NCBI RefSeq assembly: GCF_016650635.1
Contig: NZ_JAEKFI010000003.1
Coordinates: 1,398,501-1,462,500 of the forward strand
Origin: Pseudomonas sp. TH43
GTDB taxonomy: Bacteria > Pseudomonadota > Gammaproteobacteria > Pseudomonadales > Pseudomonadaceae
DNA length: 64,000 nucleotides
Direction: 5' to 3'
Below are positions 50,161 to 59,359 of this stretch, one piece after another (positions within the stretch are counted from its first letter, which is position 1; each line of letters starts with the position of its first letter). The notes under the pieces are model-generated. The model searched no databases, had not been told where the DNA came from, and was given only the letters and a program-made list of their open reading frames with translations. The translations under genes and the position numbers were made by a program.

Positions 50161-51108
50161 ATGCAAAAAAACATCACCTCTTTAGGTTCGCTGAACTGGG
50201 ACGACCTCAAGTTTTTCCTCGAAGTCGCCCGTACCCGCAAGGCCAGCACCGCCGCCAAACGGCTGGCTGTCGACTACACCACGGTGTCGCGTCGGATCAG
50301 TTCGCTGGAAGCGGCGTTAGGCACGTTGCTGTTCGAGAAGTCGCGCACCAGCGGTTTTGTGCTGACCACCGAAGGCCAGCGTTTGCTCGGTTATGCCGAG
50401 TCGATCGAAAGCACCTTGCACATGGCCTGCGAGCAGGTTTCCGGCTCCGGCGTGGCGCTGTCCGGGCATGTGCGCATGGGCTGCACCGAAGGTTTCGGCA
50501 GTTTTTTCATCACCCCGCAATTGAGCCACTTCGTTGATGCCTACCCGGCGATTTCGGTGGACATCCTGCCGCTGCCGCACTTCATCAGCCTGTCCAAGCG
50601 CGAAGCCGATATTGTCATCGCCTTGGAGCGTCCTGAGCATGGGCCGTACGTCTGCTGCAAACTCTGCGACTACCGCTTGCAGCTCTACGCGACCCAGGAC
50701 TACCTCGACCAACACCCACCGATCCGCCGCCCGGGCGACTTGAGCAAGCATCAATTCATCAGTTATGTGGACGATCTGGCGTTCAGTTCGGAGCTGCTGT
50801 ACCTGGCGAACGTGCTGCCCGGCGCCCACGCGAACCTGCGCAGCACCAGCGTGATCGCGCAATTTGTGGCCGCGCAGCAAGGACGTTCACTGGCGATTCT
50901 GCCGTGCTTCCTGGCCGCGCAGGACCCACGCCTGCTGCCGGTACTGCCGGAAGAAATCAACATCACCCGGCAGTTCTGGATGTACTGCCGCGAGGATCTG
51001 AGGAAGCTCAAGCGGATTACCCTGTTGTGGGATTACATCCGCGAGGTGACCGAGCGCAATCAGGCGCTGTTGATGGGTGAAAGCCGTGAGATGCAGTTCG
51101 CCGATTAA
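50161..51108 (+). CDS. LysR-family regulator, probably of mmsAB
   Basis: This 315-aa regulator has an HTH near residues 15-75 (ASTAAKRLAVDYTTVSRRIS) and a substrate-binding domain. It is divergent from mmsA across 149 bp, which contains the dyad ATGTGC (50117-50122) with GCACAT (50140-50145). In P. aeruginosa the mms genes have an AraC-type regulator, MmsR, so this is a different family in the same position. Its stop overlaps the convergent lipoprotein stop in TTAA at 51105-51108. Control of mmsAB is inference. Confidence 0.85.
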   Translation: MQKNITSLGSLNWDDLKFFLEVARTRKASTAAKRLAVDYTTVSRRISSLEAALGTLLFEKSRTSGFVLTTEGQRLLGYAESIESTLHMACEQVSGSGVALSGHVRMGCTEGFGSFFITPQLSHFVDAYPAISVDILPLPHFISLSKREADIVIALERPEHGPYVCCKLCDYRLQLYATQDYLDQHPPIRRPGDLSKHQFISYVDDLAFSSELLYLANVLPGAHANLRSTSVIAQFVAAQQGRSLAILPCFLAAQDPRLLPVLPEEINITRQFWMYCREDLRKLKRITLLWDYIREVTERNQALLMGESREMQFAD

Positions 51109-51599
51109 CCGGCGCTGACCACAATCGCCACCCGACGGTTTTCCGTGCGGCCCGCCGCCGTGGTGTTCGGGGCCACCGGCTCGCTGCTGCCGAGACCTTG
51201 CAACTGGATATTTTCCGGCTTCATGCCGACCGTGCCGAGCACGTTGGCGACGCTTTTGGCGCGGCGCAGCGACAGTTGTTGGTTGTAGGTTTCTTTGCCC
51301 GACGCATCGGTATGGCCGTCGACTCGCACGCGCTCGATACCAACACCGAGCAGGGCCTTGCCGATGCGCTCGACAATCTCGGTGCTTTGCGCGTTCAGGC
51401 TTTCCACGTCGCTGCCAAACAGCACTTTGCCCGACAGGCCAAACTCCCAGCCTTCTTCAGTCAGCTCAAAGCCTTGCTGTTTGAGCACGGCAATTTGCGC
51501 CGGAGTCAGGCCTTTGGGCGGGGCGGTCTGGCAACCGGTCAGGGTCAGTGCAGCCAGCAACAGCAGCGCGGAAAACAAACGAATGGGCAGTGTGAACAC
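51105..51599 (-). CDS. yfiB: YfiB-like OmpA-family lipoprotein
   Basis: This 164-aa protein has a lipobox LTLTG-C23 and an OmpA C-terminal domain (about residues 55-164; VRVDGHTDASGKETYNQQLS) that binds peptidoglycan. It is last in a yfiR-yfiN-yfiB operon. In P. aeruginosa YfiB sequesters YfiR and so frees YfiN. The start is GTG at 51599, 5 bases after yfiN. Confidence 0.9.
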   Translation of the reverse strand: MFTLPIRLFSALLLLAALTLTGCQTAPPKGLTPAQIAVLKQQGFELTEEGWEFGLSGKVLFGSDVESLNAQSTEIVERIGKALLGVGIERVRVDGHTDASGKETYNQQLSLRRAKSVANVLGTVGMKPENIQLQGLGSSEPVAPNTTAAGRTENRRVAIVVSAG

Positions 51600-51604
51600 G
51601 GTAA

Positions 51605-52873
51605 TCAGCTCCTGGTTTGAACGGGATCGACCGGGTGCTCCGCCCCAGCCGTGAATTGGGCGCCACGCGACAGACGCTTGGCCTGATACATCGCCGCATC
51701 GGCGGCATTGAGCAGCGCACCGGGGGTCGCGCCATGATCGGGGAAAACCGCGATGCCGATACTGAGCGAGGTCACGACACTGGTCCCACCCGGCAGCGCG
51801 ATAGGCGTATCCATGCTGGCGAGGATCTTGTCGGCAATACGCTCGGCATCTTCGATCTTGTGCAGCGGCGTCAGCAGCACGGCAAACTCGTCACCGCCCA
51901 GTCGCGCCACCAGGTCTTCCTCACGCAATTGCGCGCGGATGCGATTGGCAATAGCCACCAACACGGCATCGCCGGCGGCATGGCCAAAGTTGTCGTTGAT
52001 GCCTTTAAAGCGGTCACTGTCGAGAAACAGCACGGCGACTCGTTCGTTGAGCTTGCCGCCACTGCGCAAGGCGCGAATCAGGCGGCCCTCGAAAAAGGCG
52101 CGGTTCGGCAGGCCAGTGAGGCTGTCGTGACTGGCCTGGTGGGCAAGTGTCTCGTTTTCGCTCTGCAGATGGCTCTGCCAGGACTCGAGCTCATCGAGCA
52201 AGGCATTGAAGTCGTTGCCGAGATTGTCCAGTTCGGCGATTTGCGCTGGCGGTACGCGTCGGTCCAACGCGCGTTCGCTGCGCGCGGCGTGGGCCACGCT
52301 AGCAAGACTGCGCAGCGGGCCGATGATTTCGCGCAGTTGCCGACGTGCCAGATAGATCGCCAGGCAAGCGCTGATGGCAGTACAGAGAATGATCCCGGCC
52401 AGACCACTGAGCAGAAAACGCATCAGGCTGCCGCCGTGACCTATGAGCAAGACGCGACCGATTTCACGGTCCTGATGAACGATCGGCAGGCTGATGGGCT
52501 TTTCCAGAAGGGCGCGGGTGATGAGCGTTTCCAGCCCGGAGAACAGCCCGTTCTCTGGTCGTTGCCAACGCGCGAGCAACTGGCCCCGCGCATCGAGCAC
52601 CTGCGCATCGGCTACTTCTTCGGTGGACGCGATCAGCTCCAGCGCTTCCGTAGCGGCCGTCTTGTCGTTGAACACCACTGCCGCTTCCACGGTGTAGCTG
52701 ATCGAGCGGGCAATCAGGTGCAGGTTGTGATCGGCATAAACCCGCAGCGCCAACACGCCAAGCAGTGTCAGCGAAACACTGGCCATGGCCACCGCCAGCA
52801 GCGCCACCGTCAAGTGCCCACGACCCAGAACCGAGCCCAGTGTCGGGCGGATATTCGATCTGAAAAGTCTCAT
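51605..52873 (-). CDS. yfiN: Diguanylate cyclase YfiN (TpbB)
   Basis: This 422-aa inner-membrane protein has two membrane helices (about residues 22-44 and 155-178), a periplasmic CHASE8-type sensor, a HAMP region and a GGDEF domain (about 260-410). RLGGDEFAVL is the active site and REED, five residues before it, is an allosteric I-site. It makes c-di-GMP and promotes biofilm growth and small-colony behaviour. It overlaps yfiR by ATGA. Confidence 0.95.
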   Translation of the reverse strand: MRLFRSNIRPTLGSVLGRGHLTVALLAVAMASVSLTLLGVLALRVYADHNLHLIARSISYTVEAAVVFNDKTAATEALELIASTEEVADAQVLDARGQLLARWQRPENGLFSGLETLITRALLEKPISLPIVHQDREIGRVLLIGHGGSLMRFLLSGLAGIILCTAISACLAIYLARRQLREIIGPLRSLASVAHAARSERALDRRVPPAQIAELDNLGNDFNALLDELESWQSHLQSENETLAHQASHDSLTGLPNRAFFEGRLIRALRSGGKLNERVAVLFLDSDRFKGINDNFGHAAGDAVLVAIANRIRAQLREEDLVARLGGDEFAVLLTPLHKIEDAERIADKILASMDTPIALPGGTSVVTSLSIGIAVFPDHGATPGALLNAADAAMYQAKRLSRGAQFTAGAEHPVDPVQTRS

Positions 52874-53445
52874 GGCGCCGCCGGTTTCCGACGCGACAGT
52901 TGCAGCACGCTTGGGTGAATGCGCACGCCGCTGCGGGCTACGGAGTCGAGATTGACCTCGAAGGACACCTGTTCATCGCCGACACGCAGGCAGAACAGGC
53001 TGCCGACCGTGCACTGATCGCCACCCTCGCTGATGCTCAACACCGGATGGCCAATCAGGGACGCAAAGAGCCGACTGCGCTCCTCCGACGTGAGTTTGCC
53101 GATATACACCGCGTCGCATTCATTGGCGATGGCCGGATTGTCGGCCAGCAATCGACGCACGACAACCGGCCGGCCAGTCGCCTGAGTGGTGCCTTTGACG
53201 AGGTCGTCGGTATATTCGGTGGGCCCGACGATGCACAGGCGCAATTGCGCGGGCTCGACCGGCCAACGGGCGTAACTGAGGATGCCAAGTACGACTTGCG
53301 TGACAGATTGAGCGCGCTGCTCAGCCATGCCTGTCGGCGCTTGTGGCTGCGCGACGGCCATGCCCGTCAGCAGCCAGAGCAGACCGACCAGCCACGCGTG
53401 CTTGCAGCCAACTACGCGCGCTGTCGACCAGACAGACACCTTCAT
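52870..53445 (-). CDS. yfiR: Periplasmic YfiR, repressor of YfiN
   Basis: This 191-aa protein has a signal peptide ending AVA before QPQAP. The mature part holds four Cys in the family pattern: RLCIVGP, ANECDAV, DQCTVG and SLFCLRV, which form disulfides in P. aeruginosa YfiR. It holds YfiN inactive from the periplasm until released by YfiB or redox damage. ATG 53445 gives the same length as the known protein; a GTG 48 bases upstream gives no signal peptide. It is first in the operon. Confidence 0.93.
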   Translation of the reverse strand: MKVSVWSTARVVGCKHAWLVGLLWLLTGMAVAQPQAPTGMAEQRAQSVTQVVLGILSYARWPVEPAQLRLCIVGPTEYTDDLVKGTTQATGRPVVVRRLLADNPAIANECDAVYIGKLTSEERSRLFASLIGHPVLSISEGGDQCTVGSLFCLRVGDEQVSFEVNLDSVARSGVRIHPSVLQLSRRKPAAP

Positions 53446-53564
53446 GCAGGGATTCTCTTGGATCGTACCGAAATGATGCCGCAACGATAGCACAGCGGCG
53501 AAATGCCAGCGAGGCAGCGAGCACTGACCGGTTAGTCAGTAATCGCCGCCGATCACGCAGGTTT

Positions 53565-55673
53565 TCATCCCTGAGGCTCGAAGCCTTCTTCCAGTTCCAG
53601 CATCAGCCCGCTCAGGCGTTTGACCTTGCGCAACACCGCTTCCTCAAACACCCCGGCGCGGGGTTCGACCAAGGTAAACCAGTGCTTGGCCCGGGTGATG
53701 CCGGTGTAGATCAGTTCTTTGGTCAGCACCGGATTCAGGGCGTCCGGCAGAATCAGCGCGGTGTGGGCGAACTCCGAACCCTGGGACTTGTGCACCGTCA
53801 TCGCGTAGACGGTTTCGACGTCGTTGAGCCGGCTCGGCAACACGAAGCGCACGCCGCCCTGCCCATCGTTGCGCGGGAAAGCCACACGCAGCACCGGTTT
53901 ACCGGCGTCCGGCCCTTCGCGTTCGGGCAACTTGAGGGCGATACCGATATCGCCGTTCATCAAGCCCAGACCGTAGTCGTTGCGTGTCATCAGCACCGGG
54001 CGACCTTCGTACCATTGCTGGTCGTTTTCGATCAGCCGCGCCTTGAGCAGCGCTGCGGTGATGCGCAGGTTCAAGCCTTCAACGCCCCATGGCCCTTTGC
54101 GCACGGCACACAATAACTGGAAGGTATCGAACGCCTGCAGAACCTCCCGCGCCCAATTGATCCAGTCCGGGTGTTCCAGCGGTCTGCCCGGCGTCGGGCG
54201 CTGATTGCGCAGCACGCTCAAATAGTGGCGATAGCCTTGTGGGCCGTCGCCATGGCCCTCGAGCAGCAATCGCTCCAGATGGTGATCGTGCTCGCCTTTC
54301 AGCGCTAGCGAAAACACATCGTCATAGTGCCCGGCCGAGAGCAACTCACGTGCCTCTTCCGGCAACTGCTGGTTGACGCGCCGCGCCAGCTGACCAATGC
54401 CGCTGCCCTCGCCGAAGCGCCGCGAATGACGCAGCATCACCACTTGCTGTGCCAGCGGGTGCGCGCCGTCGACGTCTTCATGCAAACCGCTGTCCTGCAG
54501 CGATTCGCCACTGACCGACTCCAGCCACTGGCGAGTCTGTGGGCTGTACCAACCGCTCTCGGCGTCACGGCACAAATCCCCCAGCACCGCGCCGGCCTCC
54601 ACAGAAGCCAGTTGATCCTTGTCGCCCAGCAACACCAGTCGGGCGTGAGCCGGCAAGGCGTCGAGCAGATTGGCCATCATCTCCAGGTCGATCATCGACG
54701 CTTCATCGACCACGAGCACGTCCAGCGGTAAGCGGTTGCCAGCATGGTGACGGAAGTGTCGGGTGCCGGGACGGCTGCCAAGCAAACGGTGCACCGTGGT
54801 TACGTCGCAAGGGATTTTTGCCCGCACGTTTTCGGCAACTTTCAGCGATTGCACTTGCTGACTGATGGACTCGGTCAATCGCGCAGCGGCCTTGCCGGTC
54901 GGTGCGGCCAAACGAATCCGCAGTGGTTGACCAACCTCTACCGCCGGCGCTTGCAGGAGCGCAAGCAAACGCACCACCGTGGTGGTTTTACCGGTGCCGG
55001 GACCGCCCGTGACGATGCTGAAAGCACCACGCGTGGCGAGTGCGCAGGCGAGCTTCTGCCAGTCGATCACCTCACCAGCCCTGGCCGCTCCGAACAGTTC
55101 GTTCAGGCGTTGCGGCAGGTCATCCGGTGTCGCTTCGCCCTGGGCGAGACGTTGGCGCAATGCCGTGTCGATGCGCCGCTCGTACGCCCAGTAGCGGCGC
55201 AGATACAGGCGTTTTCCGCAGAGCACCAGCGGTCGCTGCTGCGCCGTTTCCCGGACATCGGCCGACAGCGCGACCAGATCACTGCCTGCCAACGCCTTGC
55301 ACCAATGCACGCCATCGAGCGCTTCAAGCAACTGCGAAGGCAACAGCAGCACGCCACCTTGCACATCGCCTTCGGGCGGCAATGACAGTGCGAAATCAGG
55401 AGCTTTGAGGGTTTCGAACAGGTCCAGGCAAACGTGCCCATGGCCGAGTTGATGGCTGGTCAGGGCCGCGGCGAGCAGTACCAGCGGATCGGTATCAGGT
55501 TCAAGCTCGTAAAGAAACGCGACGAATGCCTTGTCCAGCGCCCGCAGCCAGCCACGCTCGACCCAGCGGCTGAGCAACAGCAACAGATCATCGGCCTTGC
55601 TCAGCGGTGAAAGCGTTGACAGGCTGTCGGCGGTCAAAGGCGTTGGTAGCAGATCAGCGAAGGTACGGTTCAT
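53565..55673 (-). CDS. recD: Exonuclease V alpha subunit RecD
   Basis: This 702-aa SF1B helicase has Walker A GGPGTGKTTTVVRLL near residue 222, Walker B LVVDEASMID, and a C-terminal helicase motif VYAMTVHKSQGSEF. It is the fast 5'-3' motor of RecBCD. ATG 55673 overlaps the recB stop by ATGA. It is last in the recC-recB-recD operon. Confidence 0.97.
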   Translation of the reverse strand: MNRTFADLLPTPLTADSLSTLSPLSKADDLLLLLSRWVERGWLRALDKAFVAFLYELEPDTDPLVLLAAALTSHQLGHGHVCLDLFETLKAPDFALSLPPEGDVQGGVLLLPSQLLEALDGVHWCKALAGSDLVALSADVRETAQQRPLVLCGKRLYLRRYWAYERRIDTALRQRLAQGEATPDDLPQRLNELFGAARAGEVIDWQKLACALATRGAFSIVTGGPGTGKTTTVVRLLALLQAPAVEVGQPLRIRLAAPTGKAAARLTESISQQVQSLKVAENVRAKIPCDVTTVHRLLGSRPGTRHFRHHAGNRLPLDVLVVDEASMIDLEMMANLLDALPAHARLVLLGDKDQLASVEAGAVLGDLCRDAESGWYSPQTRQWLESVSGESLQDSGLHEDVDGAHPLAQQVVMLRHSRRFGEGSGIGQLARRVNQQLPEEARELLSAGHYDDVFSLALKGEHDHHLERLLLEGHGDGPQGYRHYLSVLRNQRPTPGRPLEHPDWINWAREVLQAFDTFQLLCAVRKGPWGVEGLNLRITAALLKARLIENDQQWYEGRPVLMTRNDYGLGLMNGDIGIALKLPEREGPDAGKPVLRVAFPRNDGQGGVRFVLPSRLNDVETVYAMTVHKSQGSEFAHTALILPDALNPVLTKELIYTGITRAKHWFTLVEPRAGVFEEAVLRKVKRLSGLMLELEEGFEPQG

Positions 55674-58600
55674 AGCAGGATTCCCTGTTCCCATGCGGGT
55701 TCGGCCTTGGGTTCAGGTTTACCCTGGAACATCCGGTCCAGACGTTCGATCAACTCACGCGGCGGTCGCGCAAAGTACACACCGCGACTGTCGGCTCGCG
55801 TGCCGCGCAGGAACAGATACAGTGCTCCGCCGACATGCCGGTCGTAATCGTAGTCAGGCAGCCGCGCCTTGAGCTGACGATGCAACGCCAACAGGTACAA
55901 CACGTATTGCAGGTCGTAGCGGTTGTCGAGGATCGACTTTTCCATCGCCTGCTCGGTGTAAGCCAGATCATCCACGCCCAGCCAGTTGGATTTGTAATCG
56001 GCTACGTAATAACGGCCATCGTGCTCAAAGGTCAGGTCGATGAAGCCCTTGAACATGCCATTGAGTTGTACCGGTTCTGCTGCGACGCGGGCCAGACCAT
56101 TATGGGTGTACTGACGCACGAGCTCGTCGAGTTTGAGCACGTCGACCTTGTGGCTGGCGAACCAGAATTCCATTTCAACCCGATATTGCTTCAGTTGCTC
56201 AAGAACCACCGGCGCCTGCCCGCCGCCAATCGACAGCGGGGATTTGAGCAGGTGTTGTAACCAGTCACTGAGGGTCGTGATCCAGCCTTCCCAGCCACGC
56301 AGGTTGCAGCGGCGCGCAATCGAATCCTCCAGCGCTTCGCGAGTAACCGCAAAGCCGTCGTCACCGGCCCACTCCAGCAAACCGTGGAGAAACGTGCCCG
56401 GATTGGGGCCACGGGGAAACCGATGGATATCGGCGCCGCCGGCGATGATCTCTCGCGGCGCATCAGGGTCGAGGCGTTCGTCATCGAACAGTTTCTGTGC
56501 TTGCGGGCTGTCCGGAGCTTCGTCGCTGCCCATGCTCAAGACATCACTGATGCGCAATGCGCTGTAGGAAGCGATCCACCAGTTTTCGCTGGCTTTGCGC
56601 TTGGGTAACAGCGTGGCACTGAGGATCGCGTCATTGCGTGGCGGTTGGTAATGCTCCTCGGTGGGCGGCGGCATTTCTGCCAGGCTGATGGCCGGGCAGT
56701 CTTGTTGCAAATCTTCTAACCAACGGTTCAGTCCGCTGGATTCACCCAGCGATGCACCACCGCCCAGCAAGTAGCCAAGTGCAGAAAGGTGCAATACCGA
56801 ACTATTGTTATTGCCTCGCTTGAGATCCGTCACACCCAGCCAACAGGCGTGCTGCGCGCGGGTCAGAGCGACATACAGCAGGCGCAGATCTTCAGCCAGA
56901 CGTTCGTCGTCAGCTTGTGCGATCAACTCGGCGGTCGGCTTGAGACTGACTTGAGCCTTGCCTGAAGCATCGTGGTAATGCAGCGGCAAACGGCTGCCGT
57001 CTACCGGTTTCGCCGAGCAAATGAATGGCAGAAATACCAGAGGGTACTCAAGGCCTTTCGACTTGTGGATGGTCACGACCTTGACCAGTTGCTCATCACT
57101 TTCCAGACGCAGGATCTGCTCTTCGCCAGCCTGACCGGACAGCGCCAGAAGCTCGGCCAAATGACGGATCAACGCTTGCTCGCCGTCCAGTTCCGCAGCG
57201 GCTTGTTGCATCAGCTCCGACAGGTGCAACAGGTTGGTCAGAACACGTTCGCCGTCAGTGCGTGCGATCAACGCCTGCGGCAAATGGAAATCGTGCAACA
57301 GGCGCCGCAGCATCGGCAGCACGCCTTGCTTGCGCCACAGCTCGCGGTAGCCGCGGAACTGCATGACCCGGGATTCCCAGACCAGCTCATCCTGGTTCAA
57401 CCGCTCCAGCTCAACCAATGGCAGGTTCAGGGTGATGCAGGCCAATGCGGCTTTCAATGAACGCTCGACGTCCGGCTCGGCACATGCCTTGAGCCAGGAC
57501 AGCAGGTCGTGGGCTTCTTGCGCCGCGAACACCGAATCCTTGTCGGAGAGGTAAACGCTGCGCACGCCTCGGGCGGCGAGTTGACCGCGCACGGCCTGAG
57601 CCTCTTTGCCATCCCGGACGAGAATCGCGATATCCGAAGGGCGCAGGCCTCTGAACGCTTCACCGTCCCGAGTGAATCCGGCGCTAGCGGTTTGCCCGCC
57701 ATTGAGCAGAGCGGTGATTTCACTGGCGCATGCAGCTGCCATTTGTTGCCGGTAAACCACGCCTGACAGCGGTTGATCACTGGATAAATGCCAGACATTC
57801 AGCGCCGCGACGTCTTGCCCGGCGATCTGCAGTTTCTCCTTGCGACCTTGCGAATCAACCGGCTGAAACGGCACAGGATTCTCGCCGCTTTTCTCGCGGA
57901 ACAAAAACGCGCCGCGTCCCTGCTCTCGGGACTCGGCGCGCTCGAACACATGATTGACTGCCGTCACCATGCCATGGCTGGAACGGAAGTTGGTGCCCAG
58001 CGTATGCAATCGGCCAGTGGTGGCTTGGCGCGCCCGCAGATAGGTGTAGATGTCTGCACCGCGGAATGCGTAGATCGCCTGCTTGGGGTCGCCGATCAGA
58101 AACAGCCCAGTATCGGGATTGTTGTCTTCGATGCGATAGATACTCTCGAAGATGCGGTACTGCACCGGGTCGGTGTCCTGGAATTCGTCAATCAACGCCA
58201 CCGGGAACTGCTCCCGGATCAACGTCGCAAGACGTTCGCCACCGTCAGATTGCAGCGCTGCATCCAGGCGCAAGAGCATGTCGTCGAAACCCATCTCGGC
58301 ACGGCGGCGCTTCTCTTCTTCGAAGCGCGCGCCGACCCATTTGGCGGCGTGTTGCAAAACGGCAGCGTCGGGCGTTGGCAATGCATCGAGGCTCGACTTG
58401 AGGCCCTGCATGGCGTCCAGACCCGGATGGCTCGGAGCCTGGCCTTTCCACGCTTCGGCCATTCCATCAGGGGTCAACCGGCTGAAACCGGTGCCGATGT
58501 CGAGTTGTTCGAGGGACTCATCCTCTGCCCAGGCTTTGAGCTTTTCAAACCACGGTTCGAAGTAACGCGCTTGCATCTTGCGCCCGTCGACGGCTTTATT

Positions 58601-59359
58601 CGCGACACCCTCATGGCAGATGACGAGCAACTCGTCGGCCCACTGACGCCAGGGCATTTTCAATTCGATCAAGGCTGCACGGCGTTCCAGCAGACACTCT
58701 TCGATCAGCTCTGCCGGAGCCTTGCTGTTATCGCTGTCGCGCTCACTGGCGAACAGCCCGCGCACCCGAGGCAACAATGCCGCAGGCCCACCCCAATTGT
58801 TGCGAACCCAGTTCAGCGCATCGCCTTGCATCGGATAACAGAACAGTCGCCAGTAATCGCGCAGCACTTCGCCGAGCAAATCGCTGTGATCGGTTTCCAG
58901 GGATTGGGTAAACAGGCTGCCGCTGTCGAACGCATGCTCGCGCAGCATGCGCTGACACCAACTGTGAATGGTCGAGACGGCAGCCTCGTCCATCCATTGC
59001 GCAGCGATATCGAGCCGGTTGGCGCATCCAGACCATTGCCGAGGATCGAATTGATCGCGTAGTTCGGCGATCAAACCGTCGGGGGCGGGGATTTCATCAC
59101 GGAAGTAACGTGCAGCTTCGGCGAGGCGTGTGCGAATCCGCTCACGCAGCTCTTTGGTTGCGGCATCGGTGAACGTCACTACAAGGATTTGCGGCGGCAA
59201 CAGTTCGCGAGGGAACCCGCTCGACTCGCCACCATGCCCCAGGATCAGGCGTAGATAGAGCGCAGAAATGGTGAAGGTTTTACCGGTACCGGCACTGGCC
59301 TCGATCAACTGACTGCCACGCAACGGGAATGCCAAAGCGAGCGGTGTTTTCGTACTCAT
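55670..59359 (-). CDS. recB: Exonuclease V beta subunit RecB
   Basis: This 1229-aa UvrD-type helicase and nuclease has Walker A IEASAGTGKTFTISALYL at residues 19-36 and helicase motifs DEFQDTDPVQYRIFE and TIHKSKGLEYPLVFLPF. The C-terminal nuclease has catalytic DYKSN near residue 1121. It is the 3'-5' motor and the only nuclease of RecBCD, which processes double-strand ends and loads RecA. It overlaps recC by ATGA. The length is close to E. coli RecB (1180 aa). Confidence 0.97.
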   Translation of the reverse strand: MSTKTPLALAFPLRGSQLIEASAGTGKTFTISALYLRLILGHGGESSGFPRELLPPQILVVTFTDAATKELRERIRTRLAEAARYFRDEIPAPDGLIAELRDQFDPRQWSGCANRLDIAAQWMDEAAVSTIHSWCQRMLREHAFDSGSLFTQSLETDHSDLLGEVLRDYWRLFCYPMQGDALNWVRNNWGGPAALLPRVRGLFASERDSDNSKAPAELIEECLLERRAALIELKMPWRQWADELLVICHEGVANKAVDGRKMQARYFEPWFEKLKAWAEDESLEQLDIGTGFSRLTPDGMAEAWKGQAPSHPGLDAMQGLKSSLDALPTPDAAVLQHAAKWVGARFEEEKRRRAEMGFDDMLLRLDAALQSDGGERLATLIREQFPVALIDEFQDTDPVQYRIFESIYRIEDNNPDTGLFLIGDPKQAIYAFRGADIYTYLRARQATTGRLHTLGTNFRSSHGMVTAVNHVFERAESREQGRGAFLFREKSGENPVPFQPVDSQGRKEKLQIAGQDVAALNVWHLSSDQPLSGVVYRQQMAAACASEITALLNGGQTASAGFTRDGEAFRGLRPSDIAILVRDGKEAQAVRGQLAARGVRSVYLSDKDSVFAAQEAHDLLSWLKACAEPDVERSLKAALACITLNLPLVELERLNQDELVWESRVMQFRGYRELWRKQGVLPMLRRLLHDFHLPQALIARTDGERVLTNLLHLSELMQQAAAELDGEQALIRHLAELLALSGQAGEEQILRLESDEQLVKVVTIHKSKGLEYPLVFLPFICSAKPVDGSRLPLHYHDASGKAQVSLKPTAELIAQADDERLAEDLRLLYVALTRAQHACWLGVTDLKRGNNNSSVLHLSALGYLLGGGASLGESSGLNRWLEDLQQDCPAISLAEMPPPTEEHYQPPRNDAILSATLLPKRKASENWWIASYSALRISDVLSMGSDEAPDSPQAQKLFDDERLDPDAPREIIAGGADIHRFPRGPNPGTFLHGLLEWAGDDGFAVTREALEDSIARRCNLRGWEGWITTLSDWLQHLLKSPLSIGGGQAPVVLEQLKQYRVEMEFWFASHKVDVLKLDELVRQYTHNGLARVAAEPVQLNGMFKGFIDLTFEHDGRYYVADYKSNWLGVDDLAYTEQAMEKSILDNRYDLQYVLYLLALHRQLKARLPDYDYDRHVGGALYLFLRGTRADSRGVYFARPPRELIERLDRMFQGKPEPKAEPAWEQGILL

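Noticed and set aside
51617..52918. 433-codon plus-strand frame across yfiN
   Set aside because: Shadow of the GGDEF gene; no domain and poor composition.
57788..59062. 424-codon plus-strand frame across recB
   Set aside because: Antisense shadow of a conserved helicase gene.
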